Positions 4,532 to 9,116 of a stretch of DNA of 9,116 nucleotides are shown piece by piece. The DNA comes from Schlesneria sp. GTDB lineage: Bacteria > Planctomycetota > Planctomycetia > Planctomycetales > Planctomycetaceae. Both the position numbers and the translations under genes were made by a program. The stretch is taken from the NCBI GenBank assembly GCA_025353525.1, contig JANXOO010001345.1, positions 1 to 9,116 on the forward strand. The letters are read 5' to 3'. The first letter of the stretch is position 1, and each line of letters starts with the position of its first letter. The notes under the pieces were generated by a model. It saw nothing but the letters and a program-made list of their open reading frames with translations, had not been told where the DNA came from and did not search any database.

Positions 4532-6563
4532 CTTCTTGCAGCCTTGGATGCTTTGGTGTTTTCCTGTGATCCTGTTGCCGGTTGTCATTCATCTGATTAA
4601 CCAACGGCGGTTTCAGACGATTCAATGGGCGGCCATGATGTTTCTGCTGGCGGCGCATCGCATGGCCCGCGGTTATTCCCGACTGCGGCAGTGGCTGATT
4701 ATGCTGTTCAGGATGCTGGCAATTGCCGGGTTATTATTTGCCGTTGCCCGGCCTTTGGCCAGCGGTTGGCTCGGGCTGGCAGCCGGCGGCAAAGCTGATA
4801 CGACAATTGTGCTGCTGGATCGTTCGCCCAGTATGCAGCAGCGCGGGGCAGGGACGGGTGATTCAAAGCTCGAAACGGGCAAAAAACAGCTCGTACAGGC
4901 CCTGCAAACGCTCGGTTCGTCCCGTTTTGTACTGATTGAAAGTACAAATCACGTTCCGTACGAGATTGATTCACCAGCGGCCATTCTGGATCTTCCGGCG
5001 ACCGGTCCAGCCAGTTCGTCCGCCGACCTGCCGATGATGCTTCAGGCGGCTCACGACTACATTCGCGACAACCGCTCTGGTCGAACCGAGATCTGGATCT
5101 GTTCGGACCTGCGCGAGAACGACTGGACGGCCGAAAGCGGTCGCTGGTCGACACTCCGCGATGCGTTCCTCGAATTCTCGCAAGGGGTTCGATTTCATTT
5201 ACTCGCGTATTCGGAACTCCCCAGGTCAAATACCTCGATTCGTGTCACCGACGTTAAACGGCAGTCGAATTCTGACGGGGCCGAGTTATTGATTTCACTC
5301 AAACTGTCGCGGCAGGGGTATGAAGAAGAGAAGGTGACGATACCGGTCGAGTTCGAAATCGAGGGGACTCGTTCGGTCGTCGACGTTGAACTGAATGGTT
5401 CGTCGACCGATTTGAAGGACCACCGGATTCCGCTCGAACGCTCCAGAGAACGGGGCTGGGGTCGGGTTTCGATTCCGGCAGATTCAAATCCCGCTGACGA
5501 CGATTTCTATTTCGTGTTTGATAATCCACCGCCACGCAAAACGATCGTCGTCGCCGACGAGCCGCAAGTCGAACGTCCGCTGCAAATCGCGGCGGCAATA
5601 CCGCCTGATCCGTCATTACAAAGCCAGGCCGACGTTGTGACGCAGGAACAACTGTCAGCGGTCGAATGGGATCGTATTTCACTGGTGTTGTGGCAGGCTT
5701 CGTTGCCGACGGGAGCCGACGCCGGATTGCTGCAATCGTTCGTCGAGCGCGGGGGGCAAGTCGTGTTTCTTCCGCCGCGAAACCCTGGATCGGACGAGAT
5801 TTTCGGGATGCGATGGAATCACTGGTCGACCTCGAATGATCCGATTCCGGTCGAGGTGTGGCGGGGCAATGAAGACCTGTTGCGCAGAACGCTCAGTGGT
5901 GCCGCGTTGCCGGTCGGAGAACTGGAGATTCATCAGTATTGCAGCATGAGCGGCGAATACACGCCACTGGCCACATTGAAAGGTAGCGCGACGTTACTCG
6001 GACGCGTTCCGACGAAGCAGGGTGGCGTTTACTTCTGGGCGACAACACCATCGCTGCGAGATTCGTCACTGGCAACGGGCGGAGTTGTCCTGTACGCCTT
6101 CATTCAGCGGGCGATTTCGGCAGGCGCGATTGTTTTGGGAAAGGCCCGGCAATTGGACGCCGGCGAATCGCAGGGGGAGACCTCGACACTCTGGAGCCCG
6201 ATTGCCGAAGGTGATCACGGCCTTTCGACAGAATCACGGTTCCATCGAGGGGTCTACGCTGCCGGTGATCGCCTGTTGGCAGTGAACCGTCCTGCGGTCG
6301 AAGACGATGCAAGAGTATTGAACGACGCACAACTGGCAGAATTGTTTCGTAACCTGAAATTTTCTCGTGTCGACGATCGAGCGGGTAGTCTCGGTTCGCT
6401 GATCCAGGAGATCTGGCGTGCGTTTCTGATTGCGATGCTTGTATCACTGGTGGTCGAAGCGGCGCTCTGTCTGCCAAAAGTGGTTCGAGCGACCGAGTCG
6501 ACTTCCTCAGCCGGCTTCGGACGACCGGCGAGAACTCCTGCACCGACAGGAGCGACGTCATGA
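4527..6563 (+). CDS. BatA-type membrane protein with VWA and GATase-like regions
   Basis: The product is 678 residues. The N-terminus has the BatA ('aerotolerance regulator', two-anchor) layout. A membrane segment lies at about 7-24 and a basic loop at about 26-54, including RRFQTIQWAAMMFLLAAHRM. A second membrane segment follows at about 56-77. A VWA domain starts near 92 with LLDRSPS (98-102 is the DxSxS metal motif). A beta-rich, Ig-like stretch occupies about 225-330. A region beginning RKTIVVADEP (about 337) and including LLQSFVERGGQVVFLPP (about 400) resembles the non-catalytic glutamine-amidotransferase-like fold of such proteins. A third membrane segment lies at about 630-650. The basic loop between the first two segments predicts that the large middle part is periplasmic. 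The ATG overlaps the small ORF's TGA, and its own TGA overlaps the next ATG. It is a likely partner of the MoxR/DUF58 pair; the role is unknown. Confidence 0.88.
   Translation: MSFLQPWMLWCFPVILLPVVIHLINQRRFQTIQWAAMMFLLAAHRMARGYSRLRQWLIMLFRMLAIAGLLFAVARPLASGWLGLAAGGKADTTIVLLDRSPSMQQRGAGTGDSKLETGKKQLVQALQTLGSSRFVLIESTNHVPYEIDSPAAILDLPATGPASSSADLPMMLQAAHDYIRDNRSGRTEIWICSDLRENDWTAESGRWSTLRDAFLEFSQGVRFHLLAYSELPRSNTSIRVTDVKRQSNSDGAELLISLKLSRQGYEEEKVTIPVEFEIEGTRSVVDVELNGSSTDLKDHRIPLERSRERGWGRVSIPADSNPADDDFYFVFDNPPPRKTIVVADEPQVERPLQIAAAIPPDPSLQSQADVVTQEQLSAVEWDRISLVLWQASLPTGADAGLLQSFVERGGQVVFLPPRNPGSDEIFGMRWNHWSTSNDPIPVEVWRGNEDLLRRTLSGAALPVGELEIHQYCSMSGEYTPLATLKGSATLLGRVPTKQGGVYFWATTPSLRDSSLATGGVVLYAFIQRAISAGAIVLGKARQLDAGESQGETSTLWSPIAEGDHGLSTESRFHRGVYAAGDRLLAVNRPAVEDDARVLNDAQLAELFRNLKFSRVDDRAGSLGSLIQEIWRAFLIAMLVSLVVEAALCLPKVVRATESTSSAGFGRPARTPAPTGATS
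6548..6552 (+). promoter_or_regulatory. Shine-Dalgarno site of the last VWA gene
   Basis: AGGAG lies seven bases before the ATG at 6560, inside the end of the preceding gene. Together with the ATGA overlap it fixes the start and supports coupled translation. Confidence 0.6.
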
Positions 6564-8776
6564 ACACGGTTCGGTCGCTGACTTTCGTCTGGTCTCCGAT
6601 TTCGATGGCCCTGTCGGTGATCGTCATGTCTGTCACTGCGGCCCTTTGTTTTGTGGCGTGGCGACGGACGGGTTACCGAACTTCATTCGGTGCATTGGAA
6701 TTGCTGCGTCTGGCACTGGTCTGTTTTGTGGCTCTGCTGTTCAATCAGCCGGAATGGGTTGAAGAATTCCGGCCGGATGAAAAACCGACTGTCGCCGTCC
6801 TGTGGGACAATTCGGCCAGCATGGAGACACAGGACGTCACGAATAACGAAACGGCGTCGACTACCGTTAAAACGCGACGCGAGGCCATTTCGCGATTGAC
6901 TGACAGCGTCTTCTGGACGTCCGTTCAGGATAAACTTTCGATTGTCAGGCAGCCGTTCGGAACGAATGATCCTGCCGCAACAGCGGCATCGGGGCGCGGA
7001 ACAAATTTGCATGAACCACTCGCACAGGCACCGCAACGATTCAGAAACCTGCGTGCGATTGTATTGGCATCGGACGGAGACTGGAACGAGGGCGAACCGC
7101 CGGTTCAGGCGGCGTCAGCATTACGGCTCAAGGGGATTCCCGTCTTTTCAATTCCGGTTGGCAGCTCGTCGCGGCTTCCGGATATCGAACTGATCAGCCT
7201 GGACTCGCCGATGTTCGGGATTGCGGGGAAATCGGTACGCGTTCCGTTCACGATTGAAAGTACGCTCCCTCGCGAACACGTTGCGACGGTCAAATTGAAA
7301 ACGTCTGACGGCGAAGAAATCAGCAAGGAAATCCGGATCGCTGCGATGGGACGCACCAGCGAATGGATGATCTGGAAGCCAAAGACAACGGGCGACTACA
7401 CGTTGACGGTTGATGTTCCGCAGCATGCGGATGAACTGGTTCCCGACAATAACCGGTTGGCGGCACCGATCGCCATTCGGGAAGAAAAGCTGCGGGTGCT
7501 GGTTGTTGAATCGGTCCCGCGTTGGGAATACCGCTATTTGCGAAACGCACTTTCACGCGATCCGGGCGTCGAAATTTCTTGTCTGCTGTTTCATCCTGGC
7601 TTGAACAAAGCAGGTGGCGGCAACAAGGATTACATCAAACAGTTTCCCAAAGGACTGGATGAACTCTCGAAATTCGATGTGGTCTTCCTGGGCGATGTGG
7701 GTCTGGAAGACGGGCAACTTTCGACGGAGGACTGTCGGCTTTTGAAGGGGTTGGTCGAGCACCAGGCGAGTGGTCTGGTATTCATGCCGGGATGGCAGGG
7801 ACGTCAGATGTCGCTGGTCGATACAGAATTGGGTGACTTGTGTCCGGTGATGATGGATGCCGCTCAACCGGGCGGTTGGGGTTCGCGGACGGCCAGCCAT
7901 TTCGAATTGACGGAACTCGGTCGCCGCAGCCTGCTGACGAAACTGGCCGACACTCAGGACGACAATATCGAAGTCTGGGAAGGACTTCCCGGCTTTCAAT
8001 GGTATGCACCGGCGGTACGAGCGAAGGCGGGGTGTGAGGTTCTGGCGGTTCATAAAGACATGTCGAACGAGTTCGGTCGGCTGCCGCTTCTCGCGACACG
8101 CACTTTCGGTGCCGGAAAGGTTCTGTTTATGGGGACAGACGGTGCCTGGCGCTGGCGAAAAGGTGTTGAAGACAAATACCACTATCGCTTTTGGGGGCAA
8201 GTGGTACGCTGGATGGCCTATCAGCGGAATATGGCCAAGGGCGAATCGATGCGAATGTACTACTCTCCCGAACAGCCGCAGGTTCGTCAGACGATTGCGC
8301 TCAGTGCGAACGTCATGGAAAAGAGCGGCGAGCCATTGCCGAAGGGGGATGTGACGGCGCGGATCGTAGCCCCGTCGGGCAAGGCCGAAACGGTCCGATT
8401 CACGTCGTCGGGTGATGAATGGGGTGCGTTCGCGTCGCGGTTTACCACGGAAGAACCGGGCAAGCATGACGTCACGCTGACGTGCAAACAGACAGGAGCC
8501 ATTCTGGAAGCATCGTTTTTCGTGCAGGGAACCGCGATCGAACGAACGGGCCGCGCGGCCCGCCCGGAAGTTCTGGAAGAGATTTCCCGAGTGACACAAG
8601 GTCAGGTGATCGCACAGGATCGACTGGAGCAGGTATTGCAAAACCTGGCGGCATTGCCGGAACCGCTGCCATCGATCCGCCGCGTTCAATTGTGGTGCCA
8701 TCCGGTCGTCGCGACGGTACTTGTCGTCATGTTGGGAACATTTTGGGTGGGAAGAAAAGTCATCGGATTAATTTAA
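6560..8776 (+). CDS. Membrane VWA protein with GATase-like domain
   Basis: The product is 738 residues. Two membrane segments (about 13-34 and 44-62) flank a basic loop (AWRRTGYRTS). The VWA domain begins near 76, with metal motif DNSAS at 83-87 and the later strand LASDGDWNEG (about 167-176). An Ig-like segment (about 205-305) precedes a class-I glutamine-amidotransferase-like region (about 311-530) containing RVLVVESVPRWEYRYLRNAL, LVFMPGWQG and GAGKVLFMGTDGAWRWR. I see no catalytic Cys in the usual nucleophile context, so it is probably a binding fold. A second beta-rich domain (about 545-650) and a C-terminal membrane segment (about 713-732) follow. Positive charges between the first two segments predict periplasmic exposure of the domains. 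Such proteins are common in planctomycetes as the last member of MoxR/DUF58/BatA clusters. No gene follows within the operon before the spacer. Confidence 0.88.
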   Translation: MNTVRSLTFVWSPISMALSVIVMSVTAALCFVAWRRTGYRTSFGALELLRLALVCFVALLFNQPEWVEEFRPDEKPTVAVLWDNSASMETQDVTNNETASTTVKTRREAISRLTDSVFWTSVQDKLSIVRQPFGTNDPAATAASGRGTNLHEPLAQAPQRFRNLRAIVLASDGDWNEGEPPVQAASALRLKGIPVFSIPVGSSSRLPDIELISLDSPMFGIAGKSVRVPFTIESTLPREHVATVKLKTSDGEEISKEIRIAAMGRTSEWMIWKPKTTGDYTLTVDVPQHADELVPDNNRLAAPIAIREEKLRVLVVESVPRWEYRYLRNALSRDPGVEISCLLFHPGLNKAGGGNKDYIKQFPKGLDELSKFDVVFLGDVGLEDGQLSTEDCRLLKGLVEHQASGLVFMPGWQGRQMSLVDTELGDLCPVMMDAAQPGGWGSRTASHFELTELGRRSLLTKLADTQDDNIEVWEGLPGFQWYAPAVRAKAGCEVLAVHKDMSNEFGRLPLLATRTFGAGKVLFMGTDGAWRWRKGVEDKYHYRFWGQVVRWMAYQRNMAKGESMRMYYSPEQPQVRQTIALSANVMEKSGEPLPKGDVTARIVAPSGKAETVRFTSSGDEWGAFASRFTTEEPGKHDVTLTCKQTGAILEASFFVQGTAIERTGRAARPEVLEEISRVTQGQVIAQDRLEQVLQNLAALPEPLPSIRRVQLWCHPVVATVLVVMLGTFWVGRKVIGLI

Positions 8777-8922
8777 CGGCCCTGAAAGGGATTAAGAGGC
8801 TCAAAGAGGGTGGGAAGCCGGCAGGTGCGTCACTCAATGGGAGGGCGCGGCTCCCGCCGAGCCGCTGAGTCAATCGGTCAACTCAATTCGCAAGGCCCAA
8901 AAGCAAGAGGAATTGAATATCC
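8777..8922. other. Spacer downstream of the VWA operon
   Basis: The operon ends at 8776. A small CCCT-gaa-AGGG hairpin (8780-8790) follows the stop but lacks a T-tract. The structured repeat at 8832-8870 lies beyond it. I see no gene, and no clear intrinsic terminator with a U-run. Confidence 0.4.
8832..8870. repeat. GC-rich extragenic hairpin repeat
   Basis: An outer stem ACTCA/TGAGT (8832-8836 with 8866-8870) encloses GC-rich sequence. The interior can fold two ways: GGGAG/CTCCC (8839-8843 with 8851-8855) or GCGGCT/AGCCGC (8847-8852 with 8860-8865). The core GGGAGGGCGCGGCTCCCGCC strongly resembles hairpin repeats that I recall as abundant between planctomycete genes. It may act as a transcript end or stabiliser for the VWA operon, but no T-tract follows. 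Confidence 0.5.
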
Positions 8923-9116
8923 ATGAAAAATGAAAAAACAAAAAAGAGAGCAGCCAAGGCGAGCCCGGTGGCGTCAGCTCCGGGGGTTTTCGGCGACAAA
9001 CAAGATGATTCGGATAACACCATTGCGTGGACATGTCATATTCCCTCTTTGTTTTTGCCTTCGTCTTTTTACGCCGACCAGGAAATTCAGATGTTTAGTA
9101 CTACAGGTTGCTCGAA
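8923..9116 (+). CDS. Open frame running off the window, uncertain
   Basis: An ATG at 8923 with AGAGGA eleven bases upstream opens a frame that has no stop through the window edge (64 complete codons). The N-terminus is lysine-rich (MKNEKTKKRAAKASPVASAP), followed by DKQDDSDNTIAWTCH and a short hydrophobic patch around IPSLFLPSSF. I recognise no family. The frame runs through a hairpin repeat (8964-8984) and the TGGACATGTC region, which look extragenic. It is therefore more likely fortuitous than real. A genuine gene starting here and ending beyond the window cannot be excluded. Confidence 0.2.
   Translation, partial: MKNEKTKKRAAKASPVASAPGVFGDKQDDSDNTIAWTCHIPSLFLPSSFYADQEIQMFSTTGCS
8964..8984. 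repeat. CCCGG/CCGGG extragenic hairpin
   Basis: CCCGG and CCGGG pair around an 11-base loop (TGGCGTCAGCT), followed by GGTTTT. It resembles the short 'CCGGGG...GCGTCAGC...' repeats common between planctomycete genes, by recall. Its 13-mer GCGTCAGCTCCGG is also found at 3019-3031 inside the MoxR gene. Confidence 0.4.
9028..9057. repeat. Possible mobile-repeat fragment with GACATGTC palindrome
   Basis: The stretch TGGACATGTCATATTCCC, followed by TCTTTGTTTTTG, contains the 8-bp palindrome GACATGTC (9030-9037). The T-rich tail resembles the sequence at 69-88 (ATGTCCCCTTTGTTTTTTCC). Both may belong to a dispersed repeat family. No transposase is visible in the window. Confidence 0.2.

Noticed and set aside
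7553..8701. 382-residue minus-strand frame opposite the last VWA gene
   Set aside because: It is a shadow of a well-supported gene. Its Arg-rich composition is typical of antisense frames and it has no domain.

Overview
The window looks like chromosomal DNA of a planctomycete (Planctomycetota). This rests on family recognition rather than a marker gene. A MoxR ATPase, a soluble DUF58 protein and two large membrane VWA proteins with pseudo-amidotransferase regions form an arrangement typical of that phylum. A periplasmic single-heme protein of a family common in planctomycetes, acidobacteria and verrucomicrobia lies alongside, and the 3' spacer holds GC-rich hairpin repeats like those between planctomycete genes. 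Genus cannot be assigned.

Layout. Positions 1-225 hold no convincing gene, only a possible mobile-repeat fragment. Two genes are read leftward: a secreted CxxCH protein (226-1527) and, upstream of it, a small multi-pass membrane protein (1698-2015). The latter may be preceded by a 17-codon leader ORF. A divergent spacer (about 2016-2244) separates these from a rightward cluster: moxR-type AAA+ ATPase (2245-3273), a 94-bp gap, DUF58 protein (3368-4279), an 84-residue ORF with 24-bp tandem repeats (4276-4530), BatA-type membrane VWA protein (4527-6563), and a second membrane VWA protein with a GATase-like region (6560-8776). The last four genes are chained by three identical ATGA stop/start overlaps. 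Positions 8777-9116 hold hairpin repeats and a reading frame, open to the window edge, of doubtful reality.

How the genes probably work together. MoxR ATPases are commonly encoded beside VWA proteins and act as chaperones or remodelers with them (RavA-ViaA and Bat-type systems are the known examples). Here a cytosolic ATPase and a cytosolic VWA protein (DUF58) would pair with two membrane-anchored VWA proteins. Charge distribution suggests their VWA and pseudo-amidotransferase regions face the periplasm. All three VWA proteins keep a DxSxS metal-site motif. The substrate is unknown.

Most unusual feature. The small ORF sits between two exact 13-bp copies of the gene-junction sequence, contains five 24-bp in-frame repeat units, and preserves translational coupling on both sides. 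It looks like a recent duplication and expansion inside a tightly coupled operon. It may encode a new small membrane protein, or it may be a neutral minisatellite that happens to stay open.
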